From contig NZ_JAJTTH010000008.1 in the NCBI RefSeq assembly GCF_021341665.1, positions 1-64,000 of the forward strand: a stretch of 64,000 nucleotides of DNA, written 5' to 3'. Positions 8,764 through 19,223 of this stretch are shown here, piece after piece. The number at the start of each line of letters is the position of its first letter. Position 1 is the stretch's first letter. The position numbers and the translations under genes are program-made. The notes beneath the pieces are model-generated. The model saw nothing but the letters and a program-made list of their open reading frames with translations. It was not told the origin of the DNA and did no database searches. This DNA comes from Pseudomonas sp. Au-Pse12. GTDB taxonomy: Bacteria; Pseudomonadota; Gammaproteobacteria; Pseudomonadales; Pseudomonadaceae.

Positions 8764-8940
8764 ATGGCTACCGTAAAAGTAACGCTGATCAAAAGCATGA
8801 CCGGCCGTATCCCTAACCACAAACTGTGCGTTAAGGGTCTGGGTCTGCGTCGCATCGGTCACACTGTAGAAGTCCAAGATACTCCCGAGAATCGCGGGAT
8901 GATCAACAAGGCTTACTACATGCTGCGTGTCGAGGGTTAA
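8764..8940 (+). CDS. rpmD: 50S ribosomal protein L30
   Basis: This 58-residue L30 protein begins [17 protein letters not shown] and ends YYMLRVEG. It lies exactly between rpsE and rplO as in other gamma-proteobacteria. The gap on each side is two or three bases, so the genes are probably translationally coupled. Its length is normal for bacterial L30. Confidence 0.97.
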
Positions 8941-8943
8941 TCG

Positions 8944-9378
8944 ATGAAACTCAATGATCTGAGTCCAGCGCCGGGTTCCCGTCGCGAAAAGCATCGTCCG
9001 GGCCGTGGTATCGGTAGTGGTTTGGGTAAGACTGGTGGCCGTGGTCACAAAGGTCAGACTTCCCGCTCCGGTGGCACCATTGCTCCAGGCTTTGAAGGCG
9101 GTCAACAGCCGCTGCATCGTCGCCTGCCGAAGTTCGGTTTCGTTTCCCTGAAGGCCATGGACCGCGCAGAAGTGCGTCTGTCCGAGCTGGCTAAAGTGGA
9201 AGGCGACATCGTCACCGTGCAGTCCCTGAAAGATGCCAACGTGATTAATCAAAACGTACAGCGTGTGAAAATCATGCTGTCCGGCGAAGTTACTCGCGCT
9301 GTGACTATCAAGGGCATCGCAGCCACCAAAGGTGCGCGTGCGGCTATCGAAGCAGCTGGCGGCAAGTTCGAGGAATAA
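8944..9378 (+). CDS. rplO: 50S ribosomal protein L15
   Basis: This 144-residue L15 protein begins MKLNDLSPAPGSRREKHRPG, with the glycine/arginine-rich extension GSGLGKTGGRGHKGQ that threads into 23S rRNA. The stop is followed immediately by the secY ATG, an arrangement typical of coupled rplO-secY translation. Confidence 0.98.
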   Translation: MKLNDLSPAPGSRREKHRPGRGIGSGLGKTGGRGHKGQTSRSGGTIAPGFEGGQQPLHRRLPKFGFVSLKAMDRAEVRLSELAKVEGDIVTVQSLKDANVINQNVQRVKIMLSGEVTRAVTIKGIAATKGARAAIEAAGGKFEE

Positions 9379-10707
9379 ATGGCTAAGCAAGGTGCTCTCT
9401 CTGCGCTCGGCAAAGGCGGTATGTCTGAACTCTGGGCTCGTCTGCGTTTTCTGTTCCTGGCGATTATCGTCTACCGAATAGGCGCACACATCCCGGTTCC
9501 AGGTATCAACCCTGACCGACTCGCAGACCTGTTTCGACAGAATGAGGGGACCATTCTTAGCTTGTTCAACATGTTTTCCGGCGGCGCGCTGGAGCGGATG
9601 AGCATCTTTGCACTGGGGATCATGCCGTACATCTCGGCATCGATCATCATGCAACTGATGACCGCCGTCAGCCCGCAGCTGGAGCAGTTGAAGAAGGAAG
9701 GTGAAGCTGGCCGTCGCAAGATCAGCCAGTACACCCGCTACGGCACTGTCATCCTGGCCCTGGTTCAAGCTATCGGCATGTCCGTTGGTCTGGCGGGTCA
9801 GGGTGTTGCGTTCACTGGTGACTTTGGCTTCCATTTCGTCGCGGTATCCACTTTTGTGGCTGGTGCGATGTTCATGATGTGGCTGGGTGAGCAGATTACT
9901 GAGCGTGGTGTTGGCAACGGTATCTCGATGTTGATTTTCGCAGGTATCGTCGCCGGTCTTCCGAGAGCGATCGGGCAGTCTTTCGAGTCTGCGCGTCAGG
10001 GTGATATCAATATTTTTGCCCTGGTTGCGATCGGTTTGCTGGCAGTAGCGATTATCGGTTTTGTGGTGTTCATTGAGCGTGGCCAGCGTCGTATTGCTGT
10101 TCACTACGCCAAGCGTCAGCAGGGCCGTAAGGTGTTTGCTGCGCAGACCAGCCACTTGCCGCTGAAAGTGAATATGGCCGGTGTTATTCCTGCTATCTTC
10201 GCGAGCAGCATTTTGCTGTTTCCGGCTTCGTTGGGTGCCTGGTTCGGTCAGTCTGAAGGTATGGGCTGGTTGCAGGACATCTCGCAGTCGATCGCTCCTG
10301 GTCAGCCGTTGAATATTCTGCTGTTTAGTGCAGGGATTATTTTCTTCTGCTTCTTCTATACGGCGTTGATGTTCAATCCGAAAGACGTAGCGGAAAACCT
10401 GAAGAAGTCCGGTGCCTTTATTCCGGGCATCCGTCCGGGTGAGCAGTCGGCGCGCTACATTGATGGCGTTCTGACCCGCTTGACCATGTTCGGTGCTCTA
10501 TATATGACGGCCGTCTGCCTGTTGCCCCAGTTCCTGGTGGTTGCTGCAAACGTTCCGTTCTACCTTGGCGGGACCTCGTTGCTGATCGTGGTCGTGGTTG
10601 TTATGGACTTTATGTCGCAAGTACAATCGCACCTCGTTTCCCACCAGTACGAATCCCTGATGAAGAAAGCCAACCTGAAGGGTTACGGCAGCGGCATGCT
10701 GCGCTAA
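9379..10707 (+). CDS. secY: Protein translocase subunit SecY
   Basis: This 442-residue protein is the ten-helix channel subunit of the SecYEG inner-membrane translocon, which exports unfolded proteins. It has the family motifs AHIPVPGINPDRL near the N-terminus, the plug region after it (FNMFSGGALERMSIFALGIM), and the cytosolic loop ERGQRRIAVHYAKRQQGRK that contacts SecA and the ribosome. It starts directly at the rplO stop in the spc operon, its usual place. Confidence 0.98.
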   Translation: MAKQGALSALGKGGMSELWARLRFLFLAIIVYRIGAHIPVPGINPDRLADLFRQNEGTILSLFNMFSGGALERMSIFALGIMPYISASIIMQLMTAVSPQLEQLKKEGEAGRRKISQYTRYGTVILALVQAIGMSVGLAGQGVAFTGDFGFHFVAVSTFVAGAMFMMWLGEQITERGVGNGISMLIFAGIVAGLPRAIGQSFESARQGDINIFALVAIGLLAVAIIGFVVFIERGQRRIAVHYAKRQQGRKVFAAQTSHLPLKVNMAGVIPAIFASSILLFPASLGAWFGQSEGMGWLQDISQSIAPGQPLNILLFSAGIIFFCFFYTALMFNPKDVAENLKKSGAFIPGIRPGEQSARYIDGVLTRLTMFGALYMTAVCLLPQFLVVAANVPFYLGGTSLLIVVVVVMDFMSQVQSHLVSHQYESLMKKANLKGYGSGMLR

Positions 10708-10731
10708 TCCATAAGGTTCGAGGAGTTGGTG

Positions 10732-10848
10732 ATGAAAGTTCGTGCATCGGTGAAAAAGCTGTGCCGTAACTGCAAGATTATTCGCCGCGAAGGTGTTGTT
10801 CGAGTAATTTGCAGCGCGGAACCGCGTCACAAACAGCGCCAAGGCTGA
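10732..10848 (+). CDS. rpmJ: 50S ribosomal protein L36 (zinc type)
   Basis: This 38-residue protein reads [19 protein letters not shown] and so on, ending KQRQG. It is the zinc-binding form of L36 with ligands C11, C14, C27 and H32. Zinc-type L36 paralogues are often replaced by zinc-free ones under Zur control; no such second copy is in this window. It closes the spc group, followed by a terminator at 10867. Confidence 0.95.
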
Positions 10849-10866
10849 GTGTGATTGTGCTTCAAG

Positions 10867-10896
10867 CCCGGCAGCTAGTGCGCTGCCGGGTTGATT
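10867..10896 (+). terminator. Terminator after rpmJ
   Basis: A perfect 9-bp stem (cccggcagc 10867-10875 with gctgccggg 10882-10890) with a 6-base loop is followed by ttgattatttgtt. It separates spc from the alpha operon. The T-rich tail doubles as the -35 box of the rpsM promoter. Confidence 0.75.
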
Positions 10897-10919
10897 ATTT
10901 GTTATTACAGCGATATTAT
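10891..10919 (+). promoter_or_regulatory. Sigma70 promoter of the alpha operon
   Basis: TTGATT (10891-10896) starts on the base after the terminator stem. A 17-bp spacer leads to TATTAT (10914-10919). The promoter is about 60 bases before rpsM and would start rpsM-rpsK-rpsD-rpoA-rplQ. Confidence 0.72.
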
Positions 10920-10978
10920 CTCGCGCCCTATTTCTTGGCTTCCGGGGCGTAGGTAGCTGTCAATTGGAGTCCCACTGA

Positions 10979-11335
10979 ATGGCCCGTATTGCAGGCGTTA
11001 ACATTCCAGATAACAAGCATACTGTTATCTCGCTGACCTACATCTATGGTGTTGGTCGCACTACTGCGCAGAAAATCTGTGCGGTGACTGGGGTCAACCC
11101 AGCGGCGAAGATCAAGGATCTGAGCGACGAGCAAATTGAACAGCTGCGTGGCGAAGTGGCGAAGTTCACCACTGAAGGTGACCTGCGTCGCGAAATCAAC
11201 ATGAAAATCAAACGCTTGATGGATCTGGGCTGCTACCGCGGTCTGCGCCATCGTCGTGGTCTGCCAGTACGCGGTCAGCGTACCAAGACCAACGCGCGTA
11301 CTCGCAAAGGTCCGCGTAAGCCGATCCGCAAGTAA
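10979..11335 (+). CDS. rpsM: 30S ribosomal protein S13
   Basis: This 118-residue S13 protein begins MARIAGVNIPDNKHTVISL and ends in the basic tail ARTRKGPRKPIRK that reaches the P-site tRNA. It forms bridge contacts with L5. It is the first gene of the alpha operon and follows a terminator/promoter pair. Confidence 0.98.
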   Translation: MARIAGVNIPDNKHTVISLTYIYGVGRTTAQKICAVTGVNPAAKIKDLSDEQIEQLRGEVAKFTTEGDLRREINMKIKRLMDLGCYRGLRHRRGLPVRGQRTKTNARTRKGPRKPIRK

Positions 11336-11365
11336 TCGCACCAGCGAATCGACAGGAATTTAGTC

Positions 11366-11755
11366 ATGGCAAAACCTGCTGCTCGTCCTCGTAAAAAGAT
11401 TAAAAAGACAGTGGTTGATGGCATCGCCCACATCCACGCGTCTTTCAACAACACCATCGTGACCATCACCGACCGTCAAGGTAACGCTCTTTCCTGGGCA
11501 ACCTCCGGTGGTTCGGGTTTCCGCGGTTCTCGCAAGTCCACCCCGTTCGCTGCTCAAGTAGCTGCTGAGCGTGCTGGTCAAGCTGCGCTGGAATATGGCC
11601 TGAAAAACCTCGACGTTAACGTCAAGGGCCCAGGTCCAGGTCGTGAATCCGCAGTCCGCGCTTTGAACGGCTGTGGCTACAAGATCGCCAGCATCACCGA
11701 CGTGACGCCAATCCCGCACAACGGGTGCCGTCCGCCGAAGAAGCGCCGCGTGTAA
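11366..11755 (+). CDS. rpsK: 30S ribosomal protein S11
   Basis: This 129-residue S11 protein lies on the 30S platform near the Shine-Dalgarno helix. It has the conserved segments NNTIVTITDRQGNALSW and VTPIPHNGCRPPKKRRV at the C-terminus. It sits 30 bases after rpsM with a gacaggaattt ribosome-binding region. Confidence 0.98.
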   Translation: MAKPAARPRKKIKKTVVDGIAHIHASFNNTIVTITDRQGNALSWATSGGSGFRGSRKSTPFAAQVAAERAGQAALEYGLKNLDVNVKGPGPGRESAVRALNGCGYKIASITDVTPIPHNGCRPPKKRRV

Positions 11756-11773
11756 TCCAGGAGATTGTAAAGA

Positions 11774-12394
11774 ATGGCTCGTTACATTGGTCCAAAATGC
11801 AAACTGGCTCGTCGCGAAGGCACCGATCTCTTCCTGAAGAGCGGCGTGCGCGCTATCGAATCCAAGTGCAACATCGAAGCAGCTCCTGGCATCCACGGCC
11901 AGCGTCGCGGTCGTCAATCCGACTACGGCACCCAGCTGCGTGAAAAGCAAAAAGTTCGTCGTATCTACGGCGTACTCGAGCGTCAATTCAGCGGCTACTA
12001 CAAACAAGCAGCTGGCAAGAAGGGCGCAACCGGCGAAAACCTGTTGCAACTGCTCGAATGCCGTCTGGACAACGTTGTATACCGCATGGGCTTCGGTTCT
12101 ACTCGTGCCGAATCCCGTCAGCTGGTATCGCACAAGTCGATCAGCGTAAACGGTCAGACCGTTAACGTCCCGTCTTTCCAGGTTCGTGCTGGTGACGTGG
12201 TCGCTGTCCGCGAGAAAGCAAAAAACCAACTTCGCATTGTCCAAGCTCTCGATCTGTGTGCTCAACGTGGCCGCGTAGAATGGGTAGAAGTAGACACTGA
12301 GAAGAAGTCGGGCGTTTTCAAGAACGTTCCAGCTCGCAGTGATCTGTCCGCCGACATCAACGAAAGCCTGATTGTCGAGCTCTACTCCAAGTAA
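11774..12394 (+). CDS. rpsD: 30S ribosomal protein S4
   Basis: This 206-residue S4 protein has the S4 RNA-binding domain near residues 95-155 (LDNVVYRMGFGSTRAESRQ onward). It starts 30S assembly, and in E. coli it is the translational repressor of the alpha operon. The N-terminal zinc cysteines found in some S4 proteins are absent (only C10 and C32 are seen), so it is the zinc-free type. Confidence 0.98.
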   Translation: MARYIGPKCKLARREGTDLFLKSGVRAIESKCNIEAAPGIHGQRRGRQSDYGTQLREKQKVRRIYGVLERQFSGYYKQAAGKKGATGENLLQLLECRLDNVVYRMGFGSTRAESRQLVSHKSISVNGQTVNVPSFQVRAGDVVAVREKAKNQLRIVQALDLCAQRGRVEWVEVDTEKKSGVFKNVPARSDLSADINESLIVELYSK

Positions 12395-12416
12395 GGGCTA
12401 GAAAATAGGTGCATCC

Positions 12417-13418
12417 ATGCAGATTTCGGTAAATGAGTTCCTGACACCCCGCCACATTGATGTGCAGGTTGTCAGTCCAACCCGCGCCAAGATCACCCTC
12501 GAGCCTCTCGAGCGTGGTTTTGGCCACACCCTGGGCAACGCGCTGCGCCGCATCCTGTTGTCCTCAATGCCCGGCTGTGCAGTAGTCGAGGCCGAGATTG
12601 ACGGTGTGCTCCACGAGTACAGCGCCATCGAAGGTGTACAGGAAGACGTAATTGAAATCCTGTTGAACCTTAAAGGTCTGGCTATCAAGCTGCACGGCCG
12701 TGACGAAGTTACGCTGACCTTGTCGAAGAAGGGTTCGGGGGTGGTTACCGCTGCCGATATTCAGCTGGATCATGATGTCGAGATCGTTAATCCCGATCAC
12801 GTAATCGCTAACCTGGCGTCTAACGGCGCCCTGAACATGAAGCTCGTAGTAGCTCGTGGTCGTGGTTATGAACCGGCCGACTCGCGTCAGAGCGATGAAG
12901 ACGAAAGCCGCAGCATTGGTCGCTTGCAGCTCGATTCTTCGTTCAGCCCGGTTCGCCGCATCGCATACGTGGTGGAAAACGCCCGTGTCGAGCAGCGTAC
13001 TAACCTGGACAAGCTGGTTATTGATCTGGAAACCAACGGTACTCTGGATCCTGAAGAGGCTATCCGTCGTGCTGCAACCATCCTGCAACAGCAGTTGGCT
13101 GCGTTCGTCGACCTCAAAGGTGACAGTGAGCCAGTGGTAGTCGAGCAGGAAGACGAGATCGATCCGATCCTGCTTCGCCCGGTTGACGATCTGGAACTGA
13201 CTGTACGTTCGGCTAACTGCCTTAAGGCGGAAAACATTTACTACATCGGCGACCTGATTCAGCGTACCGAAGTAGAACTGTTGAAGACTCCGAACCTCGG
13301 CAAGAAATCCTTGACTGAAATCAAGGACGTTCTGGCCTCCCGCGGTCTGTCCCTCGGCATGCGCCTCGACAACTGGCCGCCTGCAAGTCTTAAGAAGGAC
13401 GACAAGGCGACTGCCTGA
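12417..13418 (+). CDS. rpoA: DNA-directed RNA polymerase subunit alpha
   Basis: This 333-residue alpha subunit has the N-terminal assembly domain (about 1-233, with the signature ERGFGHTLGNALRRILLSSM). An acidic linker leads to the C-terminal domain (about 250-333), which holds the helix-hairpin-helix LLKTPNLGKKSLTEIKDVL that contacts UP elements and activators. It is the fourth gene of the alpha operon, 22 bases after rpsD, as in other proteobacteria. Confidence 0.98.
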   Translation: MQISVNEFLTPRHIDVQVVSPTRAKITLEPLERGFGHTLGNALRRILLSSMPGCAVVEAEIDGVLHEYSAIEGVQEDVIEILLNLKGLAIKLHGRDEVTLTLSKKGSGVVTAADIQLDHDVEIVNPDHVIANLASNGALNMKLVVARGRGYEPADSRQSDEDESRSIGRLQLDSSFSPVRRIAYVVENARVEQRTNLDKLVIDLETNGTLDPEEAIRRAATILQQQLAAFVDLKGDSEPVVVEQEDEIDPILLRPVDDLELTVRSANCLKAENIYYIGDLIQRTEVELLKTPNLGKKSLTEIKDVLASRGLSLGMRLDNWPPASLKKDDKATA

Positions 13419-13460
13419 TCGTCGTAATCACCGAACGTTGTGTTTGGTAAGGAATGAACC

Positions 13461-13847
13461 ATGCGTCATCGTAAAAGTGGGCGTCACCTGAGCCGCACCA
13501 GCTCGCACCGCAAGGCCATGTTCCAGAACATGGCGGTGTCGCTGTTCGAGCACGAGCTGATCAAAACTACACTGCCGAAAGCTAAAGAACTGCGCCGCGT
13601 TGCCGAGCCGCTGATCACTTTGGCTAAGACAGACAGCCTGGCTAACCGCCGTCTGGCTTTCGACCGTACTCGTTCGAAAGCTATCGTTGGTAAGCTCTTC
13701 AACGACCTGGGCAAGCGCTACGCTACCCGTGAGGGTGGCTACCTGCGCATCCTCAAGTGCGGTTTCCGCGCTGGCGACAACGCTCCTATGGCGTACGTTG
13801 AACTGGTTGATCGTGCTGTCGGCGGTGAAGCTGTATCCGCTGAGTAA
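13461..13847 (+). CDS. rplQ: 50S ribosomal protein L17
   Basis: This 128-residue L17 protein begins MRHRKSGRHLSRTSSHRKAM and ends PMAYVELVDRAVGGEAVSAE. It closes the alpha operon and is followed by a clear intrinsic terminator. In Pseudomonas it is normally followed by katA, as seen here. Confidence 0.98.
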   Translation: MRHRKSGRHLSRTSSHRKAMFQNMAVSLFEHELIKTTLPKAKELRRVAEPLITLAKTDSLANRRLAFDRTRSKAIVGKLFNDLGKRYATREGGYLRILKCGFRAGDNAPMAYVELVDRAVGGEAVSAE

Positions 13848-13867
13848 GACGTCAGTCTGAAACAAGA

Positions 13868-13892
13868 AACCGGGCCTAGTGCCCGGTTTTTT
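13868..13892 (+). terminator. Terminator of the ribosomal superoperon
   Basis: An 8-bp stem (aaccgggc 13868-13875 with gcccggtt 13881-13888) closes a 5-base loop and runs into TTTTTT. It is a canonical intrinsic terminator after rplQ. Confidence 0.93.
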
Positions 13893-14023
13893 GTGTCTGT
13901 ATGTATTAGATATTTCTATCGTTAGCTAATGTGTAATGCATTGGATGTTGTAATACTGCTGGTCAATACTCTTTGTCAGCCGATTAGCCGGCAGTTTCAC
14001 AGACTGACAGAGGAAGATTGAGC

Positions 14024-15472
14024 ATGAGCCAGACCAAAACTCTTACTACCGCAAGTGGCGCTCCTGTCGCTGATAACCAGAACTCCCGTTCCGCCGGCCC
14101 CCGGGGCCCTTTGCTTCTCGACGATTTTCACCTGATCGAAAAGCTCGCCCATTTCAACCGCGAGAATATTCCGGAGCGTCGCGTGCACGCCAAGGGCTCG
14201 GGCGCCTATGGTACTTTCACCGTTTCTCGCGATATCACCCAATACACCAGTGCCAAGTTGTTTGAGGCGGTAGGCAAGAAGACTCCGACCTTTCTGCGTT
14301 TCTCCACAGTAGGTGGCGAACGTGGCTCGGCTGACACCGAGCGCGATCCGCGCGGCTTTGCCCTCAAGTTCTACACCGAAGAAGGCAACTGGGACATCGT
14401 TGGCAACAACACCCCGGTATTCTTCATCCGTGACCCGCTGAAGTTCCCTGACTTTATCCACACGCAAAAGCGCCTCCCTCAGAGCAACCTGAAAAGCGCC
14501 CAGATGATGTGGGATTTCTGGTCGCATTCGCCTGAGGCGCTGCATCAGGTGACCATCCTGTTCTCCGATCGGGGCATTCCAGACGGTTACCGTCATATGC
14601 ACGGCTTTGGCAGTCACACCTATAGCCTGATCAACGCCAAGGGCGAGCGGCACTGGGTCAAGTGGCACTACAAGACCAAGCAGGGTATCAAGAACCTCGC
14701 GCCGGCAGAGGCTGCACGTTTGGCAGGTACCGACCCGGATTACGCCCAGCGCGACCTGTTCAACGCCATCGAGCGCGGTGATTTTCCGAAGTGGAGCGTA
14801 TGCATCCAGGTCATGACCGAAGCTCAGGCCGCTGGACATTACGAGAACCCGTTCGATGTGACCAAGACCTGGTCGCAGAAGGAGTTCCCGCTGATCGAAG
14901 TCGGTGAGCTGGAGCTGAACCGCAACCCGCTGAACTATTTTGCGGAGGTTGAGCAAGCGGCATTCGGGCCTAGCAACATGGTCCCGGGCGTAGGCCTTTC
15001 GCCAGACCGCATGCTGCAGGGGCGGGTATTCGCTTATGCGGATGCGCACCGCTACCGTGTCGGTACCAACCACCAGCAGTTGCCGGTGAACGCTCCATTG
15101 AGCCCGGTGAATAGTTACCAGCGCGACGGATCCATGGCTTTTGGTAGCAATGGTGGTGCCGCACCCAACTACGAGCCCAACAGCTACAGCGCTGCGCCGA
15201 AGCAGGCTCCACGCTATGCGGAACCGCCCTTGGCGCTTAGCGGTGCCGCGGATCGCTACGATCATCGTGAAGACACCGACTATTACAGCCACGCGGGAGC
15301 TCTGTTCCGCCTCATGAATGACGAACAGAAGGCTCTGTTGATCAACAATATTGCTGGTGCGATGACGGGTGTGACGGCTGATGTGGTTGATCGTCAGCTG
15401 CAACATTTCTACAAGGCTGACCCGGCTTACGGCGAAGGTATTGCCAATGCCTTGGGCGTATCGCTCAAGTAA
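14024..15472 (+). CDS. katA: Monofunctional heme catalase KatA
   Basis: This 482-residue small-subunit (clade 3) catalase breaks down hydrogen peroxide. It has the distal His in RRVHAKGSGAYG (H55), the active-site Asn in VGNNTPVFFIRDP (N128) and the proximal heme Tyr in GRVFAYADAHR. The ATG at 14024 is preferred over an in-frame TTG six bases earlier because aggaag lies about 8 bases upstream of it. The gene has its own 170-base upstream region after the rplQ terminator and ends at a strong terminator. The order katA-ftnA-uvrA matches P. aeruginosa. Confidence 0.96.
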   Translation: MSQTKTLTTASGAPVADNQNSRSAGPRGPLLLDDFHLIEKLAHFNRENIPERRVHAKGSGAYGTFTVSRDITQYTSAKLFEAVGKKTPTFLRFSTVGGERGSADTERDPRGFALKFYTEEGNWDIVGNNTPVFFIRDPLKFPDFIHTQKRLPQSNLKSAQMMWDFWSHSPEALHQVTILFSDRGIPDGYRHMHGFGSHTYSLINAKGERHWVKWHYKTKQGIKNLAPAEAARLAGTDPDYAQRDLFNAIERGDFPKWSVCIQVMTEAQAAGHYENPFDVTKTWSQKEFPLIEVGELELNRNPLNYFAEVEQAAFGPSNMVPGVGLSPDRMLQGRVFAYADAHRYRVGTNHQQLPVNAPLSPVNSYQRDGSMAFGSNGGAAPNYEPNSYSAAPKQAPRYAEPPLALSGAADRYDHREDTDYYSHAGALFRLMNDEQKALLINNIAGAMTGVTADVVDRQLQHFYKADPAYGEGIANALGVSLK

Positions 15473-15489
15473 GTCTAAATAAGAAGCAG

Positions 15490-15514
15490 AACCGCCCTCA
15501 TTAGGGCGGTTTTT
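15490..15514 (+). terminator. Terminator after katA
   Basis: A 9-bp stem (aaccgccct 15490-15498 with agggcggtt 15503-15511) and a 4-base loop are followed by a T-run. It ends katA, so ftnA is expected to have its own promoter in 15515-15610. Confidence 0.92.
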
Positions 15515-15627
15515 GCGTTATTTCTACTGGTTTTCTCAGATATTCTTAACTTTTCTAGCTGTTTCTAAGTGACCTGCAAGTCAGCTTGGTTCAAACTATC
15601 CACTTTCAAGCAGGGAGATTTAGGGCG

Positions 15628-16092
15628 ATGCAAGGTCACCCGGACGTAATCGATTACCTCAACACGTTGCTGACGGGCGAACTGGCAGCACGCGACCAAT
15701 ATTTCATTCATTCGCGGATGTATGAAGACTGGGGCTTCACCAAGCTCTATGAACGTATCAACCACGAAATGGAAGAGGAGGCGCAACACGCCGATGCCCT
15801 GATGCGTCGCATTCTGATGCTCGAAGGCACACCACGCATGCGCCCCGATGATCTAGACACTGGGACCACCGTGCCCGAGATGCTGGCCAGCGACCTGCGC
15901 CTGGAATACAAGGTCCGCGCTGCGCTGTGCAAAGGCATCGAGCTGTGCGAACTGCACAAGGACTACGTCAGCCGCGACATCCTGCGTATTCAGTTGGCAG
16001 ATACCGAGGAAGATCACACCTACTGGCTGGAGAAGCAGTTGGGCCTGATCAAGTCCATCGGGTTGGAAAACTACCTGCAATCGCAGTTCTGA
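15628..16092 (+). CDS. ftnA: Bacterial ferritin FtnA (formerly BfrA)
   Basis: This 154-residue four-helix protein should form the 24-subunit iron-storage shell. Ferroxidase ligands are in place: E18, E51, H54, and the later DTEEDH segment. The residue equal to the heme-binding Met52 of E. coli bacterioferritin is Ala52 (NHEMEEEAQHAD), which fits the P. aeruginosa protein renamed FtnA because it lacks the heme ligand. The ATG at 15628 is preferred over one 42 bases upstream because it gives the conserved MQGHPDVIDYLN and has gggagattta before it. The gene follows katA, linking iron storage with peroxide defence. Confidence 0.92.
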   Translation: MQGHPDVIDYLNTLLTGELAARDQYFIHSRMYEDWGFTKLYERINHEMEEEAQHADALMRRILMLEGTPRMRPDDLDTGTTVPEMLASDLRLEYKVRAALCKGIELCELHKDYVSRDILRIQLADTEEDHTYWLEKQLGLIKSIGLENYLQSQF

Positions 16093-16112
16093 TTGCGTTA
16101 GCTGTGGTGGCC

Positions 16113-16141
16113 TGTTCGCGAGCAAGCTCGCTCCTACGGGA
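16113..16141. repeat. REP-type palindrome
   Basis: The sequence cgcgagcaagctcgctcctac resembles the REP family common in Pseudomonas intergenic regions: a short GC-rich imperfect hairpin ending in a ctcctac tail. It lies between the convergent ftnA and uvrA genes. Confidence 0.6.
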
Positions 16142-16166
16142 AACACAGCAACCCATAGAGACAAAA

Positions 16167-16200
16167 AAAGCCCCTGGCACCGTCAAGTGCCAGGGGCTTT
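16167..16200. terminator. Bidirectional terminator between ftnA and uvrA
   Basis: A perfect 14-bp stem (16167-16180 with 16187-16200, core gcccctggcac) is flanked by A-rich and T-rich tracts. It can serve ftnA on the plus strand and uvrA on the minus strand. Confidence 0.9.
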
Positions 16201-16210
16201 TTCATGGGCC

Positions 16211-19045
<2,835 letters not shown>

Positions 19046-19223
19046 AAGTGGCCTCGATCGGCGGGCGTAAAGGCAGGAGTATAAAACCAAATACTGGATG
19101 GATGCACACTATCGTTCGGTGCTTTTTTGATCGCTGGCAAGGGCCGCGCGGCAAAGCGTCGCCATATACCCCCTCAATCGATCCGACTGGTAGAATCGCC
19201 GCCGGTTCACATGAGGTTTATCC

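Noticed and set aside
13893..14023. Possible OxyR site before katA
   Set aside because: The region is AT-rich, but I could not fit the spaced ATAG/CTAT pattern, so no site is reported.
19046..19223. Possible LexA (SOS) box upstream of uvrA
   Set aside because: An inverted GAGTAT/ATACTG pair is present, but nothing matches CTGT-N8-ACAG, so SOS control was not claimed.
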